64,000 nt of DNA from Petrolisthes cinctipes (lineage: Eukaryota > Arthropoda > Malacostraca > Decapoda > Porcellanidae), in contig JAWQEG010000409.1 in assembly GCA_033782935.1 (NCBI GenBank), positions 107,501 through 171,500 on the forward strand, written 5' to 3'. Positions 1 to 10,756 of the stretch are shown here, in pieces (the first letter of the stretch is position 1; each line of letters begins with the position of its first letter). The translations under genes and the position numbers were made by a program. The notes under the pieces are model-generated. The model saw nothing but the letters and a program-made list of their open reading frames with translations, did no database searches and was not told the origin of the DNA.

Positions 1-3000
1 GAGAACTTATAATTCTGTAAGTATAAAGACCATCTTAAAATTCTTGAGTTCTCAATTTTCTTCTTTTGAATATATCCTAGGGCTGCATGATCTGTATACA
101 ATAAGAATTCCTGACCAAATAAGTACCTATCAAATTTTTTTATTCCATATACAATAGCCAACCCTTCCTTTTCCACCACGGAATATCTTGATTCACGTGG
201 TTGGAGTTTTCGACTTGCAAAAGCCACTGGGAGTAGACGCCCATCCCACTCCTGCATCAGTGCTGCCCCTATACCACAATCCGAAGCATCGGTCTGGACC
301 ACAAACTGTTTATTAAAGTCAGGAGCTCTGAGAACAGGAGGGGTGGTGATTAATGTTTTCAAGTTTGCAAAAGAGGTCTGGTGAATTTGTTGCCATTTTA
401 GTTTATTTGGTTGTCTATTTTGTAGGAGATCAGTGAGACATGCTGTGATCGAGGCAAATTGCGGTATAAATTTTTGATACCACCCCACTAATCCTAAAAA
501 TGAATGCAACTGTTTCTTAGTGACGGGTGAGGGAGCTTCTCTTATTTTCTGGATAGTATTGTCCTGAGGGGACACCTTTCCTTCACTAATAGTATGACCC
601 AAAAATGATATTGAATTATACCCCAGCAAATACTTAGATGGACGGATAGTGAGGCCAGCATCACGAATTTTACCAAACAGTTCTCTTAGGGTTACCAAAT
701 GATCCGTCCATGTCTCAGAATGTCCCAGTACATCATCCACGTAATGATCCACATTCTTCTGTTCTCTGAGCAGTCTCCTCATCATCCTTTTGTAAGTAGC
801 AGGGCTATTGACTAAACCAAATGGCATTACATTAAACTCATAACATCCACTAGGGGTTGTGAATGCTGTGTACTCCTTATGAGCGTCTTCCATTGGGATT
901 TGCCAAAAGCCCTTACTAAAGTCAATCTTTCAGAAATATATCTTATTAGCTAATTTACATAATATATCATCAGGTTGTGTGATTGGTTCATTGTCAAACT
1001 TTGTTATGCTATTTAATTTTTTATAATTCACACAGAATCTGACTGATCCATCTGGTTTAGTTACCAAAACCAGTGGTGCACAATAATCAGATGATGAACG
1101 ATCTATGATACCTGCCTCTAGCATTTTCTTAACCTCCTCTTCAACTTTGTTGCGTGTGGCATAAGGTAATGGGTACGGTCTTTCTCTAACCGGTTTGCAG
1201 TCATGTAAGGTTATATTATGTTTTATCAGGTTAGTACGACCTGGTTTGTCTGTGAATATGTCCGAGAATGCAGACACTAATTTCAATAGATCTTTTCTTT
1301 TATCATTACTAAGATCAGGATTTATACTTACATCTCTGACAGACTCCGTGCCCGTTACCTCAGGTACACTCAACAGCTGTTCTTCACCAGGAACCGTACT
1401 AGAAATTATAGAAACTGCCATTATTTGCTCCCGATCTTCGTACTTCTTGAGAAGATTTGCATGAAATACTTTGCTTCTACCATCCTGCAAGGTTATTCTA
1501 TAATCACAGTAATTAATTACTTCTATTACCTCAAATGGGCCTTTCCAGTTTAATAATAACTTATTTGTATCAGTAGGCAGTAGTAAAAGAACTTTGTCTC
1601 CAACATTGAAATTACGCTGTCTGGACTTCTTATCATAATAGTGTTTTTGTGCCTTCTTAGCATCACCCAGATTCCTTTGAGCTATCTTACAGGTTTCTTC
1701 TAATCTGTGTTTTAATTCTGTAACATACATGTAGGTATTATGAATCTCCTCAGTATAATTCTCATTACTCCATAAAGTCTTTAATAAGCTTAGTGCGCCT
1801 TTCACCGTACGACCATATAACATCTCAAAAGGAGAAAAACCTACACTCGCTTGATGTACTTCCCTGTAAGCAAACATGACCGCGGGTAGATACCTGTCCC
1901 AGTCCTTTGGTCGTTCTTGGCACATCTTCCGTAACATGGACTTCAAGGTTCCATTGAACCTTTCATTAAGCTCATTACACTGAGGATGGTACGGGGTAGT
2001 AAATGCCTGTTTCACACTTATGAGTCGACAAACCTCAGACATCAGAGATGTGAATTGTGAACCCCCATCGCTTAACACTTCTTGGGGAAACCCTAATCTA
2101 GAAAATATTTCCATCAAAGCTTCAGCTATGGTCACCGTTGATATTTCTGGTAATGGGACTGCCTCCGGCCACCTAGTTCCATAATCGATAAAAGTCAAAA
2201 TGTATCTATTACCTCGGGACGAAGGTGGAATAATCGGACCAACTAAGTCTATGGCTACAGTTGGAAATGGAATGGTTATCACTGGAAAAGATTTCAATGG
2301 AACTTTACTAACCTTGCCCTTAGGTATGGTTCTTTGGCAAACGTCGCATGTACGACACCACCTTTTTACATCAGACGTCATTCCAGGCCAGTAAAAGCAT
2401 GATTTAATCCTGTCCTCCGTTTTCTTTGCACCCAAATGACCTCCCATTAATGACTCGTGTGCTAACTGAAGTATTCTACCCCTTCGTGCAAATGGTATTA
2501 AAAGTTGCTTAACTTCAACCCCGTTATTTTCATACAGCCTGGACCATAATCCTCCATCTTTAACATAACAAGTGTTACCATCTGTAGAGTTGTTAACCTT
2601 TTGCAGTAATCTACATAGATTTTCATCAGACTCCTGTTCGGCGATAGTGATGGGACGATTTTCCAATCCTCCCTCCACCACAACCTTTAAAGGACGCCTT
2701 GGCTGTTGATCTCTTTGGTGTTGTGCTCGCGTCACCACTGCTCCTCCGATATCATCCGGTGATATGCACATTCCAGAGAAGGGGTCTTCACACGTCCTTG
2801 TCCCCTCTGTAGTTAGTGGGTGTTCTTCATCCTCCCTACAGACTGTCGATGCGTCGCTTCCACCTGGAGCTTCAGATGTCGCAGAGAAAGGGGTCTCATG
2901 TGTGAAGGAGTCACCTACAGTAGCGCCTGGTATGTTCCCAATAATGAGGTCGCAAATAGGGTTCTTCATACACGTTGCTTCCACTTCACCAGTGTAGTAT

Positions 3001-3293
3001 GGGGTGCTGACATAAATCTTGGCCACTGGACAAACGAGAACTGTACGATCAATTAAAAAACACCTTTTTACACCTCTAGTCATTTGTTCAGGGCGGACAC
3101 ACTCTTTCACCACTACCCCTGTACAACCAGTGTCCCGTAGAACTTCTACCTTCCGCTCACTAACCAAACCGTCACTCGTCAGTAGTCCTCCTGCCATGGA
3201 TTCGGAACCTAGTGACCAGGGACCTTCCTCCTCACCAGTTGATAAACTTCCTGTAGGATTGGATGTAGATTCTTTACAGGCAGCTGATGTCAC
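1..3293 (-). pseudogene. pol of the Gmr1-like element: protease, integrase, RT, RNase H (partial)
   Basis: From the Met at 3293 the frame is open for 787 codons. Protease motif DTGCTG lies at about residue 53. The integrase zinc finger (HESLMGGH...C..C) is near residues 277-320. The integrase core acidic residues are in VAIDLVGP (about 348), LSDGGSQF (about 409) and NERFNG (about 443). A GPY/F-like segment, WKGPFEVIE, follows near 585. RT begins near residue 690 (KPDGSVRFCVNYKKLN). An in-frame TGA at about 930 then interrupts it. Beyond the stop the same frame continues with MPFGLVNSP, the catalytic YVDD near position 730, and RNase H motifs (QTDASDCGIG; YTDHAA) down to position 1. Integrase upstream of RT is the notable feature. 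Confidence 0.85.
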
Positions 3294-3344
3294 ATCCTTC
3301 TCTTTCGATCCGACGTTTTGCAGCTTATGTCCTTTCCCTGAAGT

Positions 3345-4277
3345 CTAGCAATCCCTGGCCACATGTCCTGAACGATGGCAAAGAAAACATTGCCTCCGTA
3401 CACGATCCTGCTCTCGTATCACGTTGGCGTGTGGTGTTGTAGTCGTCTTAGAGGTTTCAGACTGGCGTGACCCAGTATCTTTAATTTCTTGCTTAAACCT
3501 TGGGTTATTTTTATCACACCACATAGGACTACCGTGTACACCTAAATACTGTTCAGTTAACTTAATCAGGTCTTTCAATGCAGTGGGAGTTCTTTCTTTC
3601 AAAAATAACTTAAGATCCGTTTTACACTTCCTTAGGAATTGTTCTCGCAACATTAAGTCTCTCAATGATTCAAAAGTTTTGCCAACACCAGAAAGTTCAA
3701 TTCAACGATCAAAATAGTAACACATTCGAGACGCAAACTGAGAAACTGTCTCGCCTTTTTCTAGGCAATTATCCCTGAACTTTTGTCTGTAACCTTCCTC
3801 TGTTAACAAGTAACGTTGTAATATAGCCTTTTTCACTGTGTCATAATTACTGGCATCATCTAACGGAAGAGACACATACGCTTGAAGAGCTTTCCTGGTT
3901 AACAGAGGACTTAGTATATTTGCCCAGTCATCACGTGCCCATTTATTTGTTGATGCATACCTTTCAAATCGATCGAGATATACGTCAACTTCCTCGATGG
4001 TTTGATCATACTTTGGTAGTTTTGGCTTTGGAACAGCAACCTGGGGTGAAGGAGGAGCGGTGGAAGCGGCTTGAGTTGCAGCTAGTTTCGTTTTTTCAAT
4101 CTCCAGTTGTAACTTCAAATTTTCCTTTTCTTCATTCCGCTCTTCCGCTCGTCGTTGACGCTCTTGCTGTAGAAGTTCTGACACAAACTTTTGTAAACCT
4201 TCACCACTATACCCAAGTGTCTGTCCCAAATCTGTGTACTCTTTGAGTAACTGATACTCAGCCATTATGCTCTTCAC
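3345..4277 (-). pseudogene. gag of the Gmr1-like element, interrupted
   Basis: Encodes a capsid/nucleocapsid-type Gag that would package the element RNA. The reading frame starts with Met at 4277. It has a charged Glu/Arg/Lys-rich coiled-coil-like stretch at about residues 35-70, then a Pro-rich linker. The capsid-like region that follows includes 'YLDRFERYA' and 'LPLDDASNYDTVKKAIL'. A CCHC zinc knuckle (CFLCHRSGHVARDC) closes the segment. An in-frame TGA at about 3700 splits gag, and an in-frame TAG just after the knuckle (about 3345) separates gag from pol. Pol continues in the same frame, so the second stop may be a natural readthrough stop or may be a mutation. The first is probably a disabling mutation. 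Confidence 0.75.
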
Positions 4278-4327
4278 TTTGTTCTCGACGTGTTAGTTTA
4301 CTCCCGTATCCGTACGTGCACTATATG

Positions 4328-4345
4328 TCCCGGGTCTGAGCACCA
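4328..4345 (-). other. Putative primer binding site of the Gmr1-like element
   Basis: Two bases after the LTR end the minus strand reads TGGTGCTCAGACCCGGGA. It starts with the TGG complementary to a tRNA CCA end and stands where a primer binding site should be. I could not name the tRNA. Confidence 0.5.
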
Positions 4346-4347
4346 TT

Positions 4348-4957
4348 TGTCAGGGGATCGATAGTACAAAGGATACGATAAACACGATGAACCAAAAATG
4401 TACATATATTTACACTATTTACAAGTGGGTTTTGACACACTCCGTACTGTAACACTTCCAGGATCTCTGGCTAACACACAAAATATGTCCAGGGTCTCTG
4501 GTCACCACACAACTCTCAACTCTGGCACAGACAAAGTGGGGCTCACTCCTCCTTCTGTGACTGCAGGCTTACTTCTCCCGTCCCCCACCTCAAACACCCT
4601 CAGGTTAACTTGGCAATGAATCACTGCCTCCAACATATTAACAGAAAACAAAACACGAAAAAATAATACTGTGAAATACACCAACAATCTTATAACATTT
4701 TTCTTTTTGTTTTCATAACATTACTCTTTAAGTTTATACATATAAATATTCTTCATACATAATTTAATACTTTATGTAGAACCCCAAAGTACCCCAAAAT
4801 AAATACGAATTATTTTTGTTTTCCTTAGTCGTTTGACACCAACAAACAATTTGAAAAATCAGCGATATGATCTGAAACACGCCCGAGAGACTCCCAACTG
4901 ACGTTTTCGAAACTATCTACCCTCTGAGTGCTGATACTTTTTTTTAAGTATTGTACA
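4348..4957 (-). repeat. 5' LTR of the Gmr1-like element
   Basis: Read on the minus strand the segment begins TGTACAATAC and ends CCCCTGACA, giving TG...CA termini and about 610 bp. It lies directly upstream of a primer-binding-like sequence and of gag. It is AT-rich in its first half. The partner LTR is outside the window, so the boundaries rest on the TG/CA ends and the adjacent primer site only. Confidence 0.6.
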
Positions 4958-5072
4958 TACTACCCCCATTAATTATGCCGTTGTATGTTTGTAAAATTAT
5001 CCAACAATTGTTTAAAGTAGGAATATTGTTGATAACTGCCTGCCTTATTCAACTCATGTCAAACTAGTATTT

Positions 5073-5205
5073 CAAAAACATTCCTGATGCATACTATGAC
5101 GTGGTACAAGTATGGCGACTCCTTACAACTGAGCCATCGTATCGGTACCACGCCATCATCGACACTACAGATGTTCTTGCATACACCCCAATGCTTCATA
5201 GTGCA
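5073..5205. repeat. Palindromic MITE, family B
   Basis: A hairpin whose arms include the GGTACCAC... / ...GTGGTAC core and which ends in 'ttcttgcataca'. Related copies occur at 17690-18135, 33002-33113, 35553-35675, 36330-36403 and 48938-49096. The family ends are roughly GGGCCATATTCAAGAACATT and its complement. Confidence 0.6.
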
Positions 5206-5231
5206 TTTGGTAACACTAATGGGTTGTATTA

Positions 5232-5345
5232 TTAAACCACTTCTTCAAGGGTAAAGCTCTTTGTCACTCAGTTTGTAGAGCAAAATAACACCGACTGAAC
5301 GAGTAACCAAGAGCCTTTTCCTCAAAGAAGTAGTTTAATATTACC
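5232..5345. repeat. Hairpin repeat
   Basis: The left arm 'attaaaccacttcttcaagg' is inverted at the right end (about 5310-5341, 'cctcaaagaagtagtttaat'). A related half is present at about 51785-51830. It has the shape of a foldback MITE. Confidence 0.5.
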
Positions 5346-5971
5346 ATCATTACAAAACACAGTTTGTTGTGTTTCTGACCCAGCCATGTCTTTAATTAAG
5401 GGGAGATATTCTTGATGGTAAATTGGAGGGCTAATGAATCTTCCAGCCATGACACAAAACAATGGATCCCCTTATAGTAACATTGAGGTGATTCATTTCC
5501 TGGCATAGTATGGAGGAATCAGTAGCGATCCAATATACCAAAGAGTGAATCCAACCCATCCCTTTACCCTCTCATCCTTAAGAGTTTGTACTATTGGCTA
5601 CAAGAATTCGTATACACGCTGTTGTTTTCCAGACCCTACAACATAAAGAAGATGAAAGACTACATAACTGCAATACAACATTATTATCAAGTTTGTTGTT
5701 TTGCAATCACTGAGTCACTTGGTAGATCTTATCATGCTGTACTTCCAGAATAATGACCTCTCTTTCCATATAGCCTGTATAAAAATTCCTGTAGCCAACC
5801 GTACTTCTTCAGTTGATATCACTTCACTGTAATGGGTTTGGAGATGGTCACTTTATATCATCCCCTATACCATTCAGTGAGTCACAGTAAGTCCTTATTA
5901 TTAACACTCATAACCAGACAACAATAATTATGTGTTGAGAGAACATTTTACTTAACTTGCTGTATCCATAT

Positions 5972-6140
5972 ATTCAGTGTAGATTTATGGTAGTAAATTT
6001 CCAACTGCCTCTCTCTCTATAAATTCAGTGTAGATTCATTGTAGTGAAAATCCAACTGCCTCTCTCTCTATAAATTCAGTGTAGATTCATTGTAGTAAAA
6101 AGCTAGTTGCTCTCATCTAATTCAGTGTAGATTTCTCTCA
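5972..6140. repeat. 51-bp tandem repeat, about 3.5 copies
   Basis: Units starting 'attcagtgtagatt' begin at 5972, 6023, 6074 and 6120. The first three are spaced 51 bp and contain a short CT run. Confidence 0.8.
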
Positions 6141-6198
6141 GCCAGTTTAAAGTACTGTATTTATATGGTTTTTATCACGTAAATAGACTTATATGCCA

Positions 6199-6440
6199 GG
6201 GCCGGTATTCACAAAACATTTTAAAGTTTGGATGTATTTGTATATTTGCATTACTGACCTCACCAAACTGTTTCAGGCACATTTCAAAGCAGTGAATGGT
6301 TTGTTATTCTATTTATTCAATTAGTATGAGCTTATGTTATGATTTCGAAGCAGTTCCGTGTCCCAGTCCTTGCCGTGAATGAAAGCTTACAAACAAAATT
6401 TTTACTTAAGCGTAAACTTTGCTTTTGTGAACACCGGCCC
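6199..6440. mobile_element. MITE with GGGCCGG terminal inverted repeats
   Basis: The 242-bp segment starts GGGCCGGTATTCACAAAA and ends with the inverse (TTTTGTGAACACCGGCCC). Inversion extends imperfectly for about 30 bp. It has no coding capacity. Confidence 0.7.
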
Positions 6441-6543
6441 AGGAGACTTCATGGGTGAGTGGGTGGCTGGGGAGTTATCTAAAGGAAACATTAAATTTTG
6501 TGATGGCCAATAAAAAGTGTTCAACTGACATATTGGTTCATGG

Positions 6544-6704
6544 TTAAGGGGGAGATACAGTGTTGGTAAATCTGGAATAAATGATTCCTCCAGACTACTC
6601 CAAGCAACAGGCCACTATTATTTTTGTTAACTTGGTACTGTTTCCTGGCATACTTTGGAGGAATCAAGGGACTCCAATGTATCTAAAATATATCTTGCCC
6701 TTAA
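6544..6704. mobile_element. MITE, TTAAGGGG family A
   Basis: About 160 bp bounded by TTAA, with near-palindromic halves: 'gattcctccag' in the left half and 'tttggaggaatc' in the right. Other family copies are listed separately. Confidence 0.7.
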
Positions 6705-6839
6705 CGCAATTCAGTTGATTAGTTTTTATTCCGGATGGTGAAATATTTACTTCCCACTGGGTTTATATAAAATACTGACAAGATTGCTAAGTAGTAGCAT
6801 TGTGGCTTAGAATGCATTGCAAACCACCACTGTAAAATA

Positions 6840-6998
6840 TTAATGGAGTGTTAAATCTCGAACAACTTAGTCTTTCAGAGTATTCTAAGCAACAACAACA
6901 GGCCACCATTATTTATGTTAGTCTGGTCCTGTTTCCTGGCATACACTGGAGAAATCAAAGCACTCTAGTATACCTAAAGTGTATTATTACCCCCTTAA
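6840..6998. mobile_element. MITE, TTAAGGGG family A (degraded)
   Basis: Same layout as the copy at 6544-6704 and TTAA at both ends. It contains 'aagcaacaacaacaggccac' and 'tttcctggcatacactgga'. Confidence 0.65.
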
Positions 6999-7609
6999 TA
7001 AAACACACAAATAAACACATTAACACACACATCAGGTCTGGAACTAATATTGGTTGTGGTTGTTGTGGGAGTGATGAGGACTTACTGTGTTGTAGAACTA
7101 AGACTAATGAAACAAATGAGATGGTAAGATTATTTTTATGTACACACCATCCATTTTGTGTTTTGACCTTCATTTTGTTGTCTGTATGAAATATATTACA
7201 GGTATATATTAATTTTTGCTATATCTCACAATAGTTTTGTTTATATGTGGGAAAAATTATAATTCAATATTTTTGTTTATTATTATTATTATTACTGATA
7301 TATTTTTATTTTACATATTTTTTCAAGTTCTGAAAATTTCATGTTATCTTTTATTTGTTTTCAGGGTTTTGTGGATACGTGTGTATTCTGAATATCAGTT
7401 AATACATTTTTCTTGATTTACAAAAGAATTGAAGTATCCGAAGTAGAATACTCTATGTATAATTTTGATAAAGGTTATACACAGATATATACAGTAATCC
7501 ATTGTTGTCTTTCAGTTAATTAGGACAAACAGTACTGTGATCTAAAATTTTAATAACATGATTATACAGACTCAGTTTAGTGTTTACTTTATCATGCTTA
7601 TTGTAACCT

Positions 7610-7624
7610 TGGTGTTGGTGGATA

Positions 7625-7664
<40 letters not shown>

Positions 7665-8300
7665 GAGGTGGTGCAAAATCATACACGTGTTGTATTTTAT
7701 TACCAAAATATTTAATACGATGGAAGGAAAGTGTTGGTGGATATTATTATTTTTATTATTATGAGGTGCTGCAAAATCATACACGTGTTGTTCTTTATTA
7801 CCAAGATATTTACTAAGATGGAAGGAAAGTGTTGGTGGATATTTGATTGTGACTGTACAGTGTGTGAAGTGACTGAGATGGTTACAAAGATACAAACCTC
7901 ACTTTGTTATATTAACTACCATAATAATTTATGTAAAGAAATGTATGTATAATAATAATGTTTGTGTGATTAAATGAATGAGTTAAAATTAGGTGTAAGG
8001 GTATTTTGTATCAATTATTCATTAGAGATTACTTCAGTGTATTTATAGTTAAAGACATACAGAGAGAATTCCAGGAGAAATTAGCTGTATAATTTTGCAA
8101 CGTCATAATAATAATAATAATAATAATAATAATATTCACCAACAATTTCCTTCCATTGTAGTAAATATCTTGTTAATAAAGAAAGAAATAACTTGTTAAT
8201 AAAGAACAACACGTGTATAATTTTGCAGCACCTCATAATAATAATAATGATAATAATATCCACCAACACTTTCCTTCCATCGTAGTAAATGAGGTTGAGA
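7610..8300. repeat. ATT microsatellites inside a dispersed repeat, direct and inverted copies
   Basis: Several copies of a unit of roughly 100 bp link 'gtgttggtggatat', (ATT)n, 'gaggtgctgcaaaatcatac' and 'atggaaggaaag'. They run direct at 7610-7860 and inverted at 8085-8290. The same unit recurs at 63640-63830. Long Ile/Tyr-rich reading frames here are microsatellite artefacts. Confidence 0.75.
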
Positions 8301-8382
8301 GAGGATGGACGGAATATAGAGTCACACTAATGGAAGTAACAAGAGAAGGTTTGTGGTGAAATGAATGGGTGAAGATGGAGAG

Positions 8383-8535
8383 AAAGAGAAACATGATGAT
8401 GATGATGGTGTTAAGAAGTGAGGCAGGCAATAATAGCAGAGAAGAAAAGAACTTAGAAAGAATGGCAGAAAGAGAAACATGGTGATGATGATGGTGTTAA
8501 GAAGTGAGGCAGGCAATAATAGCAGAGAAGAAAAG
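8383..8535. repeat. Tandem duplication of about 88 bp
   Basis: The segment 'gagaaacatg...gtgttaagaagtgaggcagg...aagaactta' appears twice in direct succession with few differences. It lies immediately before the RTE-like LINE. Confidence 0.75.
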
Positions 8536-8798
8536 AACTTATAGGCGTAGGGATGTGGTGGCCCCATCGCCCACTCTGTTTACGGAGTGCAAGTAGCCAA
8601 AGCCCTCGGGAGCAGGGGGGTGGATGCTTTCCCAGGCAGATAAACTCCTTGAGAGTGAAATGGCTGGAAAGCTCGCCAGCATGCGCATGGTTTTAGCACA
8701 GCTGAGCCTTGCGGGTGCGGGCAAACAGGCAAGTTAGCTGCCTACTGCGACTGCAACACTCTGGCGAAGTGTTCAGGTAATTAGCCAAAGAGACCAAG

Positions 8799-9848
8799 AT
8801 GAACTCAGAAAGAATAGCAATGGCCCCCAGTCCCGTGCAGCTCTTAAATGGACAGGGGGTGCAAAGAATCACACGGTTGCCTCATATACAACATAATTCT
8901 CTAATTAATGCAAAACATATGTTAAAAATTGGTAATTGGAATGTAAAAACACTCAATCAGGACAGTAAAATTGATGAGTTAGTGGCGGTTTTCAAAAATT
9001 ATGGACTTGATATTTGTGCTCTAACAGAGACTAGATTAAGCGGAACTGATAAGCTGGATTTGGGGGATGGTTTACCTATGTTGGTATCTGGACGACAGGA
9101 TGGAAGGCATTATCAGGGTGTAGGATTACTACTGAGTTGTAAGGCAAATAAGGCTTTATATGAGTGGGAAGCTATAGACGATAGACTGCTTTATGCACGG
9201 TTTAAGTCCAATCATGGCAACATAAGTATGTTTGTGTGTTATGCGCCTATTAATAATGCACCGGATGAAAGGAAAGACGCATTTTATGAAAGATTGCAGG
9301 AAGTGGTAGGAAGAGTTCCTAGACATGATATTTTGGTCTGCATTGGCGACTTTAATGCAGTGTTGGGCTGTTCAAACGAGGGATTTGAGCAGTGTATGGG
9401 TAAAATGGGTGTTGGTAGAAGGATGACTGAAAATGGAGTGAGGTTTGGGAGCTTCTGTTTGGCTAATGATTTAGTCATCGGCAGTACACTTTTTCAGCAT
9501 TGCAACATACACAAGACAACGTGGGTGTCACCGTGCGATAATTACAAAAATCAAATTGATCATATTGCTGTCAGTAGAAGGCATAGAAGTTCTTTGCTAG
9601 ATGTTCATGTTAAACGAGGAGCGGATATTGGTAGCGATCATCAACTCATCATTGCAAAAGTAAAGTTTAAACTTAAAAGTCAGAAGAAGGAAAGATGTGG
9701 TACCCGTGGGTATGATATTGATGCACTTAGAAGGGAAGGAGAGGAAAGGGAAGAGTTTCGATTAGAATGCAGAAATAGGTTCTTTGTGCTGGATGCGTTG
9801 GAAGAGGGGGAGAGAAGTGTGGGGGGATGTGAACAAAATTTTGCATGA
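8799..9848 (+). pseudogene. RTE-like LINE ORF, endonuclease part
   Basis: The frame gives 349 residues. It shows apurinic/apyrimidinic endonuclease signatures in order: NWNVKTLN (about residue 47), LTETRL (about 77), CYAPINN (about 147), IGDFNAVLG (about 183), and GSDHQLI near 278. This enzyme nicks target DNA to prime reverse transcription. Homologous sequence continues in another frame from about 9800, where a frameshift joins it to the region between endonuclease and RT. The copy is therefore not functional. The Met at 8799 follows the leader, and upstream codons are not endonuclease-like. Confidence 0.8.
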
Positions 9849-10665
9849 AACTGCTGATCGTACGATCGGAAGAAGACGTAGATGTAGGAGAAAGACATGG
9901 ATGTCAGATGAAACGTGGGATATGATAAAAAAGAGACGTGAAGCGAAATTGAGGAGTGAGATGCATTGTGATGATGATAATGAGATTGAGATAGCAAGAG
10001 CTGAGTATTGGAGTTTGCATTCAGAAGTCAAAAGGTTGGCAAGGAGAGATAAAAGAAGATATGTAGATGGAAAGGTTACAGAAACTGAAATTTTAATAAA
10101 TAGAAATGATGGACAGAGTCAAAGGATAGCATATGAATCAATTAGAAAACTGAGTGGCAATGCAAAGAAACGCAAGGAAATACCTGTTAGAGATAGGGAT
10201 GGTAATTTACTGACTAAAGATGGACATTTTAAAAACAGATGGAAAGAGCACTTTGAGATAGTTCTTAATAGGCCAATACTGCCAGAAGATATACCACCTA
10301 CTGAGGAAGATTTAAATATAGAAACAGGAGAGATAAGGATGGGGGAAGTGGAGAAGGCAATGAAATAGTTAAAGAATAATAAGGCACCAGGGGAGGATGG
10401 TTTATTTCCCGAAATGTTTAAAGTGGAGGAGGATAGATTAACAATGATCTTGACCAAGTTATTCAATAGGATATGGGTAACAGGAATAATACCATCAGAT
10501 TGGAAGTATGGTGTGATTGTTAAAATTCCCAAGAAAGGAGACCTGAGTGAATGTGGTAATTGGAGGGGAATCACTTTGTCACCAATAGCTTTGAAAGTGT
10601 TCAGTAGAGTGTTGTTAAATAGTGGTTGATGATATACTTAGGAACGAGCAGGCCGGTTTTAGAAA
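9784..10665 (+). pseudogene. RTE-like LINE linker and RT N-terminus, broken
   Basis: After the frameshift the frame runs through a basic linker to 10368, where an in-frame TAG interrupts it. It continues in the same frame (LKNNKAPGEDG, then KIPKKGDLSECGNWRGITL, a typical LINE RT fingers motif) to about 10629. A second frameshift near 10620 brings in LRNEQAGFR before homology ends. Palm and thumb are missing. Neighbours are the endonuclease part upstream and the tropomodulin intron minisatellite downstream. Confidence 0.75.
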
Positions 10666-10756
10666 CATTAACAATATTAAATTACTTAACATTTACCTGG
10701 TTATAAAAGAACAAGGTAATAAATACATACATACAAATTGAAAATGTGGATCAGAA

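Larger units (their letters stand above)
1..4957 (-). mobile_element. Ty3/gypsy LTR retrotransposon, Gmr1-like domain order, 3' end outside the window
   Basis: On the minus strand the order is 5' LTR (4957-4348), primer binding site, gag (from 4277), protease, integrase, reverse transcriptase and RNase H, which runs off the window at position 1. Gag through RNase H appears to be one reading frame broken by three in-frame stop codons. Sequence motifs place the element in Ty3/gypsy, but integrase lies upstream of reverse transcriptase. That order is otherwise typical of Ty1/copia and is known among gypsy elements from the Gmr1-like group. The remaining RNase H end and the 3' LTR must lie to the left of the window. 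This copy looks inactive. Confidence 0.85.
4958..5972. other. Non-coding, MITE-rich spacer
   Basis: No supported gene. It holds a palindromic element (5073-5205), a hairpin repeat (5232-5345) and a degraded TTAAGGGG-type element (5394-5590). I see nothing interpretable in 5591-5971. Confidence 0.6.
8540..10665 (+). mobile_element. RTE-like non-LTR retrotransposon, 3'-truncated
   Basis: A GC-rich leader (8540-8798) precedes an apurinic endonuclease region and then the start of reverse transcriptase. RT is cut shortly after the EQAGFR motif at about 10650. The palm with the catalytic aspartates is absent, and the sequence passes into the tropomodulin intron. The clade call rests on motifs only. 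Confidence 0.8.

Noticed and set aside
7558..8269. Ile- and Tyr-rich frames
   Set aside because: They are translations of ATT/AAT microsatellites.
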